64,000 nucleotides of DNA from Carnobacterium_A sp047553015 (GCF_047553015.1 NZ_CP180212.1:1054001-1118000), one strand, 5' to 3'; positions 43,767-52,340 are shown, counted from the stretch's first letter. Program-made: numbers and translations. Notes: generated by a model not told the origin, from the letters alone.

Positions 43767-46700
43767 CAAAACGACTAGACTTAAAAAAAATAGTTATTAT
43801 AGGTTCTGGTCCAACGATTATTGGGCAATCTGCAGAGTTTGACTATGCTGGAACTCAAGCTTGTTTATCGCTTAAAGAAGAAGGATACGAAGTGATTTTA
43901 ATAAATTCAAATCCTGCTTCGATTATGACCGATAAAGGAATGGCTGATCGCGTGTATATCGAGCCCTTAACAGTAGAGTTTATTTCTAAAATTTTGCGAA
44001 AAGAACGACCAGATGCCTTGATTCCAACTTTAGGTGGTCGGACATCTTTAAATGCAACAATGGAACTAGCAGATTCAGGACTACTAGATGAGCTGGGCAT
44101 TGAGTTATTAGGAGTGACCCTGGAAGCTATAAAAACGACAGAGTATCCAGATTTATTTAAAGAATTAATGAAAGAACTAAAGGAGCCTACACTTGAAAGT
44201 AGAGTGGTTCAGACCATTGAAGAAGCGGTACTTTTCTCTGAACAGGTATCTTTTCCTTTGATCGTAATGTCAATGAGCAATAAAGTGGGGTCTGTTAAAG
44301 TAAATTGCACTAATTTAACAGAATTAGAAAACGCACTAACTAAAAGTTTAGTACGTTCACCTATTAATAAATGTTTGGTCGAAAGACAAGTCTCTGGTTA
44401 TAAAGAAGTAGAGTACGAAGTGATTCGTGATCAGAAAAATCAAGCAATGGTTATTTGTCAATTAGAACATTTTGACCCTGTGGGTATACATACAGGAGAT
44501 TCCATTGTATTTTCTCCTACTCAAACATTAACAGACAAGCAACATCAACTGCTTCGTGATGCTTCTTTAACTATTATTCGTGCTTTAAGTATTAAAGGAA
44601 GCTGCACTATTCGCTTTGCTCTTGAACCATTTTCTTCAAATTACGTCATTTTAGGAGTGAATTTGTGTGTCAATCGTTCAACAGCATTAGCGAGTAAAGC
44701 GACTGGCTATCCAATTGCAAGAACAGCAGCAAAGTTAGCTGCTGGATTTTCAATGGATGAAATCAAAAATTCGGAAACGGGTGAGTTCATTTTTGAATTT
44801 GAACCAGCAATGGATTACATCGTTTCGAAAATTCCACGTTGGCCATTTGACACATTTGAAAAAGGCGACCGAAAACTAGGACTACAAATGAAATCAACTG
44901 GAGAAGCAATGGCATTTGGACGAACCGTAGAAGAATCCTTATTAAAAGCTGTTCGTTCTTTAGAAATAGGAGTTTCTCATCTATATTTAGCAGACTTATC
45001 TGCCGCTTCAGATGAAGAAGTGCTTCAAAAAGTCAGTCATGCACAAGATAATCGGTTGTTTTATTTAGTGGAAATTATCCGTAGGGAATACCCAATCGTA
45101 ACATTAGCTGAAAAAACAGGCATTGATTTATTTTTCTTAGATAAGTTAGCTCATATTGTTGAAATTGAAAAAAAACTGAGCAACCATTTATTTGATCAAG
45201 AGACGTTACTTTATGCTAAATCTTTCGGGTTTTCAGATGCATTTATTGCATTACTTTGGCAAACAACTGAATCAATAGTCAGAGACTTTCGTTACACTAA
45301 TAAGATTATACCCGTTTATAAGCAACTAGGTCCGTATTCTCTGGAGCGAAAAACAAAGAGTGCTGGTTTTTATAGTACGTATGAAGAAGAAAACGAAAGC
45401 ATGCCAACCGCTAAGAAATCTATTTTAGTTTTAGGTTCTGGACCAGCACGAATTGGTCAAGGAATGGAATTTGACCATGCCCTTTTTCATGCGATTAAAG
45501 CCATTCAAAAAGCGGATTATGAGGCAATTATTTTAAACAATAATCCTGAAACGGTTTCAACTGACTTTTTATTATCAGATAAATTGTATTTTGAACCCTT
45601 AACATTAGAAGACATTTTGAATGTGATTTATTTAGAAAACCCTGTTGGAGTGATTTTTCAGTTTGGTGGACAAACAGCTGCTGCCTTAGCAAAATTGTTA
45701 AAGCTATTAGGTGTTTCAATATTAGGGAATGTTTTTTTAGATAGTCTCAATAGCAACAATCCAATAGCGTTTGAAGAAACACTCATCCATTCAGGAATTC
45801 CAATAGCCATAAGCGCTAGTGTAGCAACTAAAAAAGAAGCTCTTATTAGTGCCAAGCAAATAGGGTATCCGATACTGATTCAACCAGTTGTTCGACTTAA
45901 TGAAAACAAGATTGATCTGATTGATAATCAACTAGAGTTGGAAAAATTTATGAAACGCTCGCTTACTCATTCGACTTTCTTTATCACCCAATATCTTAAT
46001 GGAATAGAAGTAGAAGTCAGTTCAATAAGTGATGGTGAGGCTATTTTAATTCCAGGTATTGTTGAATACATCGAACGCTCTGGTATCCATTCGGGAGATT
46101 CAATGGCTGTCTATCCAACTCAATCATTGAAGCCAGAAATAAAACAACTGATTATTCAATACACAAAACAACTATCCAACCACTTAGGGTGTATTGGGTT
46201 AATGACGAGCCAATTTGTTGTCTTCGAAGATCAAGTCTATCTCAATAGCGTGCATTTTCATGCTAGTCGAACGGCACCATTTCTAAGTAAAATAACCAAC
46301 ATACCTATAGCAGAGGTAGCGACCAATAGTATTTTAGGCCAGTCACTAAAGAATCAAGGTTACCAAGACGAGCTAGTGCCAGAGTCTAGTAAGGTTCATG
46401 TGAAAACACCTGTCTTTTCTTTTGCTCAGTTACAAAAGGTGGATGCTCTATTGGGTCCGATAATGAAATCAACTGGTGAAGTGATGGGAAGTGATCGGAC
46501 ACTCGAGAAAGCTCTTTACAAAGCTTTTGAAGCGAGCTCATTACATTTAGCCGATTATGGAACAGTTTTATTGACGCTCACAGATAAAGATAAAGAAGAG
46601 TGTTACGCTATTGCAGAGCGATTTCATCAAATAGGTTATCAGATTATTGCAACAAGTGGAACAGAGAAATTTTTGAAAAACAAAAATATACCTGTCCAAT

Positions 46701-46933
46701 CGATAGCAAAACTAGATGAAAGAAAAGAAGAAAATATTTTAGATGTCATTGCTAGAGGGAAAGTTCAACTCGTTATTAATACAATCGGTCGGACTAAAAA
46801 AGGGGCAAAAGATGGTGAGTTGATTCGAAAAAGTACTATCGAACACGGAATCCCCTTATTGACTTCATTAGATACAGCTGCCGCTATCTTAAGTGTGCTA
46901 GAGGCTAGAACATTTATGACTCAGCCATTATAA
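43763..46933 (+). CDS. pyrAB: Carbamoyl-phosphate synthase large subunit, ATP sites degenerate
   Basis: This is a full-length (1056 residues) CarB/PyrAB homologue with two ATP-grasp halves and a C-terminal MGS-like allosteric domain (about 930-1056). Against E. coli CarB the first half has Pro129 for Arg129, Met169 for Arg169, Glu207 for Asp207, Arg284 for Gln285, Gly298 for metal ligand Glu299 and Cys302 for Arg303. The glycine loop after 169 is lost. The second half has Pro667 for Arg675, Gln707 for Arg715, NENKI instead of GGRAM, Ser829 for Glu841, His831 for Asn843 and His833 for Arg845. Structural stretches are kept (EFDYAGTQAC, IHTGDS, NNNPETVSTD, MKSTGEVMG). Both phosphorylation sites look dead while the fold and frame persist. 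Confidence 0.93.
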   Translation: MTKRLDLKKIVIIGSGPTIIGQSAEFDYAGTQACLSLKEEGYEVILINSNPASIMTDKGMADRVYIEPLTVEFISKILRKERPDALIPTLGGRTSLNATMELADSGLLDELGIELLGVTLEAIKTTEYPDLFKELMKELKEPTLESRVVQTIEEAVLFSEQVSFPLIVMSMSNKVGSVKVNCTNLTELENALTKSLVRSPINKCLVERQVSGYKEVEYEVIRDQKNQAMVICQLEHFDPVGIHTGDSIVFSPTQTLTDKQHQLLRDASLTIIRALSIKGSCTIRFALEPFSSNYVILGVNLCVNRSTALASKATGYPIARTAAKLAAGFSMDEIKNSETGEFIFEFEPAMDYIVSKIPRWPFDTFEKGDRKLGLQMKSTGEAMAFGRTVEESLLKAVRSLEIGVSHLYLADLSAASDEEVLQKVSHAQDNRLFYLVEIIRREYPIVTLAEKTGIDLFFLDKLAHIVEIEKKLSNHLFDQETLLYAKSFGFSDAFIALLWQTTESIVRDFRYTNKIIPVYKQLGPYSLERKTKSAGFYSTYEEENESMPTAKKSILVLGSGPARIGQGMEFDHALFHAIKAIQKADYEAIILNNNPETVSTDFLLSDKLYFEPLTLEDILNVIYLENPVGVIFQFGGQTAAALAKLLKLLGVSILGNVFLDSLNSNNPIAFEETLIHSGIPIAISASVATKKEALISAKQIGYPILIQPVVRLNENKIDLIDNQLELEKFMKRSLTHSTFFITQYLNGIEVEVSSISDGEAILIPGIVEYIERSGIHSGDSMAVYPTQSLKPEIKQLIIQYTKQLSNHLGCIGLMTSQFVVFEDQVYLNSVHFHASRTAPFLSKITNIPIAEVATNSILGQSLKNQGYQDELVPESSKVHVKTPVFSFAQLQKVDALLGPIMKSTGEVMGSDRTLEKALYKAFEASSLHLADYGTVLLTLTDKDKEECYAIAERFHQIGYQIIATSGTEKFLKNKNIPVQSIAKLDERKEENILDVIARGKVQLVINTIGRTKKGAKDGELIRKSTIEHGIPLLTSLDTAAAILSVLEARTFMTQPL

Positions 46934-46980
46934 AAACTAGAAAATTTCAAAAAATAAACGACTAATTAGGAGGAAAATAA

Positions 46981-47910
46981 ATGACTCAATTAAGTGTTCA
47001 TTTACCAGGACTTCATCTTAAAAATCCAATCATGCCTTCTAGTGGAACATTTGGCTTTGGTGAAAGACATATGGGCAAGTTTGACTACAATATTCTAGGA
47101 GCTATTATCATTAAATCGACTACAAGTCAGGCTCGAGTAGGTAATCCAGAGCCTACTTATTATCAGTTAGATACAGGTATTTTAAATGCAATAGGACTAA
47201 AAAATCCAGGCGTCGATGTGATTATAAATGAAAAATTGCCAGCTCTAAAAGAGTTTGATACACCGATTATTGCTAGTGTAGCAGGGAATACAACCGCTGA
47301 ATTTGTTGAGGTGACAAAAAAATTATGTCAGTCTCCTTATGTAAAAGCTCTTGAATTAAACGTATCTTGCCCGAATGTTGCAGAAGGTGGACTAACGTTT
47401 GGTTCAAATCCTGAAGCTGTCCGTTCAATGACAGAAGCGGTTAAAAAAGTAGCAACTTTGCCAGTTTATGTAAAATTAACTCCTAATGTGACAGATATTG
47501 TCGCTATTGCTCGAGCAGCTGAACAAGGTGGTGCTGATGGCATTAGTATGATCAATACGTTTTCTAGTATGGTCATTGATTTAAAGACACGAAAACCAAT
47601 TCTTTCTAATAAAACAGGTGGATTATCTGGATCAGGTATTAAGCCGATAGCAATAAGAATGGTTTACCAAGTTTCCAGAGCTGTTTCCATTCCGATAATC
47701 GGAATGGGTGGTGTATCAACTGTTGATGATGTATTAGAGATGATTATGGCGGGAGCTAGTGCCGTTGCTATTGGGACAGCCCAATACAATAATCCCCTAG
47801 TATGCAAAGAACTAATTGAAGCATTGCCTGTTAGAATGAAAGAATTAGGAATAGAAAGTATTGAAGGATTAATAAAAGAAGTGAAAGAAGGCAGATTAAA
47901 TGAAAACTAA
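46981..47910 (+). CDS. pyrD: Dihydroorotate dehydrogenase, class 1B type
   Basis: This 309-residue FMN enzyme oxidises dihydroorotate to orotate. The active-site cysteine is in ELNVSCPNVAEGG (about 123-135). FMN-binding segments such as IIGMGGVST and GASAVAIGTA are intact. The overall pattern matches the catalytic subunit of class 1B enzymes, which normally transfer electrons to NAD+ through the PyrK Fe-S/FAD subunit. pyrK, usually just upstream, is absent: only 47 bases separate pyrAB and pyrD. AGGAGG gives a strong start, and the end overlaps pyrF. Confidence 0.94.
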   Translation: MTQLSVHLPGLHLKNPIMPSSGTFGFGERHMGKFDYNILGAIIIKSTTSQARVGNPEPTYYQLDTGILNAIGLKNPGVDVIINEKLPALKEFDTPIIASVAGNTTAEFVEVTKKLCQSPYVKALELNVSCPNVAEGGLTFGSNPEAVRSMTEAVKKVATLPVYVKLTPNVTDIVAIARAAEQGGADGISMINTFSSMVIDLKTRKPILSNKTGGLSGSGIKPIAIRMVYQVSRAVSIPIIGMGGVSTVDDVLEMIMAGASAVAIGTAQYNNPLVCKELIEALPVRMKELGIESIEGLIKEVKEGRLNEN

Positions 47911-48616
47911 ACCAATTGTTGCATTAGATTTTTCTACAAGCTCAGAAATCAAACAATTTTTAAATGAATTTAAAGAAGAATCATTAGTTGTAAAAGTTGG
48001 GATGGAATTATACTATCAAAATGGTCCAGAAATCGTTCGATACATTAAAAGTCTAGGACATGAAATTTTTTTAGACTTAAAATTGCATGATATTCCTAAT
48101 ACTGTTAAACGTTCTATGCAAGGTTTAGCAGCTTTAGATATTGATATGATAAATGTCCATGCTGCAGGCGGAAAAGAAATGATGCAAGCTGCGATGGAAG
48201 GGATCATTGCTGGCACACCGGCTGGAAAAGAACGTCCTAAACTAATAGCAGTAACACAGTTGACGTCGACTACTCAAGAAGCGATGCAAACAGAGCAATT
48301 AATCACTGTTCCTTTATTGGAGAGTGTTGTTCATTATGCAAAATTGACGCAGTCTGCTGGTTTAGATGGTGTAGTTTGCTCTGCATTAGAAGCTCGTTTA
48401 ATTAAAGAACAAACCTCTACTAATTTTTTGTGTGTTACACCAGGAATACGATTAAAGACTGACGAACAAGGGGATCAAAAAAGAATTGCTACACCAGATT
48501 TTGCTAGAAAAAATGGAGCAAGCTTTATTGTTGTTGGACGCCCAATTACATTAGCAAAAGATCCAGTAGCAGCGTATCATTCAATTAAAAACCAATGGAA
48601 CGGAGTCGAAAATTAA
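47900..48616 (+). CDS. pyrF: Orotidine 5'-phosphate decarboxylase
   Basis: This 238-residue decarboxylase makes UMP from OMP. The catalytic Lys-Asp array DLKLHDIPNT is intact (about 60-69), as is the phosphate-binding VVGRPIT near the end. The start overlaps pyrD by 11 bases, and pyrE begins immediately after the stop, so the three are translated as a unit. Confidence 0.97.
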   Translation: MKTKPIVALDFSTSSEIKQFLNEFKEESLVVKVGMELYYQNGPEIVRYIKSLGHEIFLDLKLHDIPNTVKRSMQGLAALDIDMINVHAAGGKEMMQAAMEGIIAGTPAGKERPKLIAVTQLTSTTQEAMQTEQLITVPLLESVVHYAKLTQSAGLDGVVCSALEARLIKEQTSTNFLCVTPGIRLKTDEQGDQKRIATPDFARKNGASFIVVGRPITLAKDPVAAYHSIKNQWNGVEN

Positions 48617-49246
48617 ATGACAACCAAACAAATTATTGCCAAACACTTACTAGATATTGAGGCAGTTAGTTTAAGTCCAGCTAATCCTTTTACTTGGGCA
48701 AGTGGTCTAAAAAGTCCTATTTATTGTGATAACAGAATTACAATGAGCTACCCAACTGTACGAAAAGAAATTGCGAAAAGTATGGCTGAGTTAATAAAAA
48801 AGGACTATCCTGATGCAGAAGTTATAGCAGGAACTGCTACAGCTGGCATACCTCATGCGGCATGGGTTGCTGATTTATTAGATTTACCGATGATTTATAT
48901 TCGAGGAAAAGCTAAAGAACACGGTAAAGGGAATCAAATTGAAGGCAGACTTTTGCCAGGACAAAAAGTAGTTGTTATAGAAGACTTAATTTCAACAGGA
49001 GGAAGCGTCTTAGAGGCAGCAAGTGCACTCAAGAGTAATGGAGCTATTGTTCTCGGGGTAGCAGCTATTTTTACTTATGAATTACCAAAAGGAGTCGACA
49101 ATTTTAAAAAGAATCAGCTGTCTATGAAGACATTAACGGATTATACAACATTGACCGAAGTTGCCTTAGAAACTAGCGCTATTTCAAATGAGGAAATGAC
49201 GCTTTTGAAAAAATGGAAAAAAGATCCTATTCATTGGAATGATTAA
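48617..49246 (+). CDS. pyrE: Orotate phosphoribosyltransferase
   Basis: This 209-residue enzyme joins orotate and PRPP to form OMP. The PRPP motif VVVIEDLISTGGSVLEA (about 117-133) and the GTATAGIPHAAWVAD segment are intact. It is the last gene of the pyr operon and is followed by a terminator. Confidence 0.97.
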   Translation: MTTKQIIAKHLLDIEAVSLSPANPFTWASGLKSPIYCDNRITMSYPTVRKEIAKSMAELIKKDYPDAEVIAGTATAGIPHAAWVADLLDLPMIYIRGKAKEHGKGNQIEGRLLPGQKVVVIEDLISTGGSVLEAASALKSNGAIVLGVAAIFTYELPKGVDNFKKNQLSMKTLTDYTTLTEVALETSAISNEEMTLLKKWKKDPIHWND

Positions 49247-49254
49247 TTAAATTG

Positions 49255-49299
49255 AAAAAACTTGCCAAAGCTTATTTAATAGGCTTTAGCAAGTTTTTT
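49255..49299. terminator. Terminator after pyrE
   Basis: A stem with AAAAAACTTGC and GCAAGTTTTTT arms (49255-49270 with 49283-49299) is flanked by A and T runs. It may work in both directions between pyrE and fbpA. Confidence 0.88.
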
Positions 49300-49369
49300 A
49301 AGTTGATTTAAAGGCGTTAAATAAGAAAAAACGACTTGCGAGATAGAAAGAGCGTATAGCAGATAATGT

Positions 49370-51079
49370 TTATTCCTTTAATTTTTTGACTAAGTCTTTA
49401 TCTGGTGTCACAAAAACTGTTTGTTGCCCTTCATAAATAACAAATCCTGGTTTTGCACCATTAGGTTTTTTAATTTTTTTGACTTCTACAACATCAACGG
49501 GAACAGAAGCTGAAAGTTGAGATTTAGAAAAATAAGCTGCAATATTTGCTGCTTCACTAATTGTTTGTTCGGAAGGATTATTGTTTTGAATAATAACATG
49601 AGAACCTGGAATATTTTTCGTGTGAAGCCAAATATCTGACTTTTTAGCGGTTTTCATTGTCAATAAGTCATTTTGTAAATTATTTTTTCCTACTAGGATA
49701 GTATCGCCATCACTAGAAATATATTTATCAGGACTACTAGCTTTTTGTTTCTTTTGCTTTTTCTGATTTTTTTTGTATTTTTTTCTCAAATAACCCTGTT
49801 GAACTAATTCTTCCTTAATTTCAGCAACGTCTTTTGGTGTAGCTAATTCTAATTGTGTAGAAACAGAATCTAAATAATCAATCTCTTCTTTTGTTAATCG
49901 AATTTGTTCCGTTACAAAAATAATAGCATTTTTTAACTTTTGGTATTTTGAAAAATACTTTTGAGCATTTTGAGAAGGAGTACTTCTTGGATTCAAGTTA
50001 ATCTTTAAAGGTTGATCATCATCATAAAAATTCGGTAAAGTGACTTCTTTTTGACCTTTGTATAGTTCATGTAAATAAGCGGTTAGTATTTCTCCGCGAA
50101 GTCGATAATCATCAGCTAATTCTGTTTCTCGCATTGTTTTTTCAAGTTTTTTCATTTTTTTAACGTTACGTTGTAATTCTACTTGAACGATATGGATCAA
50201 ATCAGAGGCTTGTTGTTGTACACGATCTTTTTCAGCTTTGACTTGATAATACTGATCTAATAAAATACTTAAAGTAGGATATATTTCGGTTTCACCATCT
50301 AAACTAAGATAGGGAACAGGTGTGAAAAACAACTTCTTATTAAAAGTTGTTAAAGTAGGCTCAAGTTTTCTTTGTCTTATAACGTTAACGAATGATTCGA
50401 GTGTCGGTTTTAAGTTATTTAATTGATCTTCACAACGATAAGCTAATTCTTTAGCTGTTTCAGAACCAATCCCTTGGTATTGTGTTTGAATACGTTGTTG
50501 CAAAGAGAAGTCTTCCTGATTTTCACTAGTATACATAGCTTTTATCGGACCAACCTCAAAAGGATTTAACTTTTCTTGGTAAGGTGGATTAACATACGTT
50601 GAACCAGGCATCATTGTTCGGAAAGTATTTTGACTTACCGGAACATGTTTAATGGTATCAATGATACGGTTAGTATCTTGCTCGACTAAAAAGAGATTAC
50701 TGTGTCTGCCCATTAATTCCACAATTAACATCACATTTTGGATATCACCTAACTCATCACGACTTTTAAACGTAAAATGAATCATTCGATCATTGCCAAC
50801 TTGTTGGATATCTTCTAAAACAGCTCCTTCTAAATGCTTACGCATAACCATACAAAAATTAGGAGGAGAACTAGGGTTTTCATAAGGAATTTCTGTTAGT
50901 TGAATTCTTGCGTAACTTGGATGAGCAGATAATAACAATTTATGATTTTTACCATTTGCTCGCATGACAAGAATAATTTCATTTTTGTAAGGTTGTTGTA
51001 CTTTTGATACACGGCCATTTTTAAGGCCCATTCTTAATTCATCCACCATTGCATGAGTGAATATTCCATCAAATGACAT
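49370..51079 (-). CDS. rqcH: RqcH/FbpA NFACT-family ribosome quality control protein
   Basis: This 569-residue NFACT protein (Rqc2 homologue, historically a fibronectin-binding protein) adds alanine tails to stalled nascent chains on 50S subunits. The NFACT-N domain begins MSFDGIFTHAMVDEL. The middle (about 280-440) is helical coiled coil with HhH features, and the NFACT-R domain contains SDIWLHTKNIPGSHVII. A Lys-rich stretch near 430-450 is typical. The start at 51079 fits the family beginning and has AAGGG upstream. Confidence 0.94.
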   Translation of the reverse strand: MSFDGIFTHAMVDELRMGLKNGRVSKVQQPYKNEIILVMRANGKNHKLLLSAHPSYARIQLTEIPYENPSSPPNFCMVMRKHLEGAVLEDIQQVGNDRMIHFTFKSRDELGDIQNVMLIVELMGRHSNLFLVEQDTNRIIDTIKHVPVSQNTFRTMMPGSTYVNPPYQEKLNPFEVGPIKAMYTSENQEDFSLQQRIQTQYQGIGSETAKELAYRCEDQLNNLKPTLESFVNVIRQRKLEPTLTTFNKKLFFTPVPYLSLDGETEIYPTLSILLDQYYQVKAEKDRVQQQASDLIHIVQVELQRNVKKMKKLEKTMRETELADDYRLRGEILTAYLHELYKGQKEVTLPNFYDDDQPLKINLNPRSTPSQNAQKYFSKYQKLKNAIIFVTEQIRLTKEEIDYLDSVSTQLELATPKDVAEIKEELVQQGYLRKKYKKNQKKQKKQKASSPDKYISSDGDTILVGKNNLQNDLLTMKTAKKSDIWLHTKNIPGSHVIIQNNNPSEQTISEAANIAAYFSKSQLSASVPVDVVEVKKIKKPNGAKPGFVIYEGQQTVFVTPDKDLVKKLKE

Positions 51080-51219
51080 ATTAGTTGCCCTTCTTTCCAT
51101 ACTTAAGCGAAAAACTAGCTTATTCCATTTTTAATCATAAAACACTAGAGAGTTAGTTACTTATTTTCTTTATTTTTCTCTTTATGATTATACCATTATT
51201 TAGACAGAAGATAAATTAG

Positions 51220-51248
51220 TTGGAAAAATCTACTGAAAAAGGTATGAT
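51220..51248 (+). promoter_or_regulatory. Carbonic anhydrase promoter
   Basis: TTGGAA (51220-51225), 17 bases, and TATGAT (51243-51248) precede the gene, which has an AAAGGAG site. Confidence 0.6.
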
Positions 51249-51294
51249 TTAGTTGTGTTACTGTATAAATGGATGATAAGTAAAGGAGAAAAAA

Positions 51295-51990
51295 ATGGAT
51301 TGGTATTATGAAGGAGAACGAAAGCCAGAAAACTGGAAAAATATTTGTAAAGCATTTGAAAAAGCAGAAAATACAAGTTTGCAATCTCCTATACAACTGT
51401 GTGAAAAAACTACTGAAGAATTTACTTATGATAAACCTTTTGCTACGAGATATCAATTCACTCAATTTGAAACATCGTTCTTTAATCATACCGTTCACTT
51501 GACACCGCTAGCTAGTGAAGAATTAAATGTTCTGTTTTTTGATCATAAAAAATATGTTTTAGATGATATTCATTTTCATTTACCTAGTGAACATCAAATT
51601 AATCATGAGTCTTTTCCTTTAGAAATGCATTTAGTACATAGATCTAAAGATAATGAACTCTTGGTGTTAGGAATTACTGTATTGCCAAATAAAGAACCAG
51701 CTAATTTTGAAAAATCTCGTTTAGATAGTTTAGCTTTAAATCCAAGGGTATCCGGAAGGGGCCTAATAGTACCTGTTGATGTAGCAAAATTATTACCTTC
51801 GAAGAAGCAGTTTTTTCATTATACCGGTTCGTTGACGACTCCTCCAACAATAGGTCCAGTTAATTGGATTGTTTTTAAAAATCAAACGTACATGCGTAAG
51901 GGTTTATTGCAAGCATTCAAAGAAAATATAGGTAAAACAAATCGACCCCTTCAACCATTGGGAAATCGGGTTGTTTACCTATCGAATTAA
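51295..51990 (+). CDS. Alpha-type carbonic anhydrase, no signal peptide
   Basis: This 231-residue alpha-class carbonic anhydrase interconverts CO2 and bicarbonate. The zinc histidines are in DIHFHLPSEH (about 92-101) and EMHLVHR (about 110-116). The gatekeeper and threonine segment YTGSLTTPP is present, and WYYEGERKPENW matches the family N-terminus directly at residue 3. No signal peptide or lipobox is seen, so it should act in the cytoplasm, unlike many bacterial alpha enzymes. It probably supplies bicarbonate for carboxylations. Confidence 0.92.
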   Translation: MDWYYEGERKPENWKNICKAFEKAENTSLQSPIQLCEKTTEEFTYDKPFATRYQFTQFETSFFNHTVHLTPLASEELNVLFFDHKKYVLDDIHFHLPSEHQINHESFPLEMHLVHRSKDNELLVLGITVLPNKEPANFEKSRLDSLALNPRVSGRGLIVPVDVAKLLPSKKQFFHYTGSLTTPPTIGPVNWIVFKNQTYMRKGLLQAFKENIGKTNRPLQPLGNRVVYLSN

Positions 51991-52016
51991 TTTTTTTTAT
52001 TATTTTCTACTTTCTG

Positions 52017-52050
52017 CTTGACTCTTAAGAAAACACCTAGTACACTAGGT
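52017..52050 (+). promoter_or_regulatory. trpXYZ promoter with TrpR-like palindrome
   Basis: TTGACT (52017-52022) and TACACT (52041-52046), spacer 18, form the promoter. A perfect palindrome ACCTAGT-AC-ACTAGGT (52035-52050) covers the -10. It contains CTAG-N4-CTAG, the core and spacing of the E. coli Trp repressor operator. A Trp-responsive repressor is inferred, not shown. Confidence 0.6.
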
Positions 52051-52090
52051 CAAATAGCTTTTAAAAAAACCAACAGAAGGAGTGTCTATC

Positions 52091-52165
52091 ATGATTCAAT
52101 TTGTATTTGTTAGCAATAAATTAAATAGCCGTTGGCAAAACCAAGATAGACAGGTTGATTTATGA
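52091..52165 (+). CDS. Putative Trp-containing leader peptide
   Basis: A 24-codon ORF with a strong GAAGGAG site begins MIQFVFVSNKLN and continues SRWQNQDRQVDL. It has a single Trp codon at 52133-52135. The last codons and stop lie inside the first of several competing hairpins that end in a terminator before trpX. This layout suggests a leader peptide whose translation senses tryptophanyl-tRNA, or possibly arginine-charged tRNA. The peptide itself need not have a function. Confidence 0.6.
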   Translation: MIQFVFVSNKLNSRWQNQDRQVDL

Positions 52166-52340
52166 GATAGTCTCATAGATACAACCTTCAGGAAGTATTC
52201 TGAATGAGTATCTATGTTGGTTTATTTAAGCAAACCGGAAATAACTCCACACATAGAGTAGACTTTTATTTATTCTGTGTGGGGTTGTCGTATGTAGACA
52301 GTTACCACAAGTGCTTCTTGTGGTAACTGTTTATTTTTTT
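52152..52340 (+). promoter_or_regulatory. Attenuation leader with competing hairpins
   Basis: Hairpin A pairs the end of the leader ORF with 52171-52187 (TATGAGA with TCTCATA). Hairpin B pairs CATAGATAC (52174-52182) with GTATCTATG (52208-52216), sharing bases with A. A third pairing of 52211-52223 with 52243-52257 competes with B. Hairpin D pairs 52243-52257 with 52273-52286. The last element is a perfect 14-bp terminator (52298-52311 with 52317-52330) followed by TTATTTTTTT. No T-box core is seen. Confidence 0.65.
52298..52340 (+). terminator. Attenuator terminator before trpX
   Basis: Perfect 14-bp arms ACAGTTACCACAAG and CTTGTGGTAACTGT enclose a 5-base loop and are followed by a T-rich run. 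This is a classic intrinsic terminator 80 bases before trpX. Confidence 0.92.

Noticed and set aside
42681..46933. Calling pyrAA and pyrAB pseudogenes
   Set aside because: Neither has a frameshift, stop or truncation, and conserved structural motifs remain. The catalytic losses are reported as findings rather than as broken genes.
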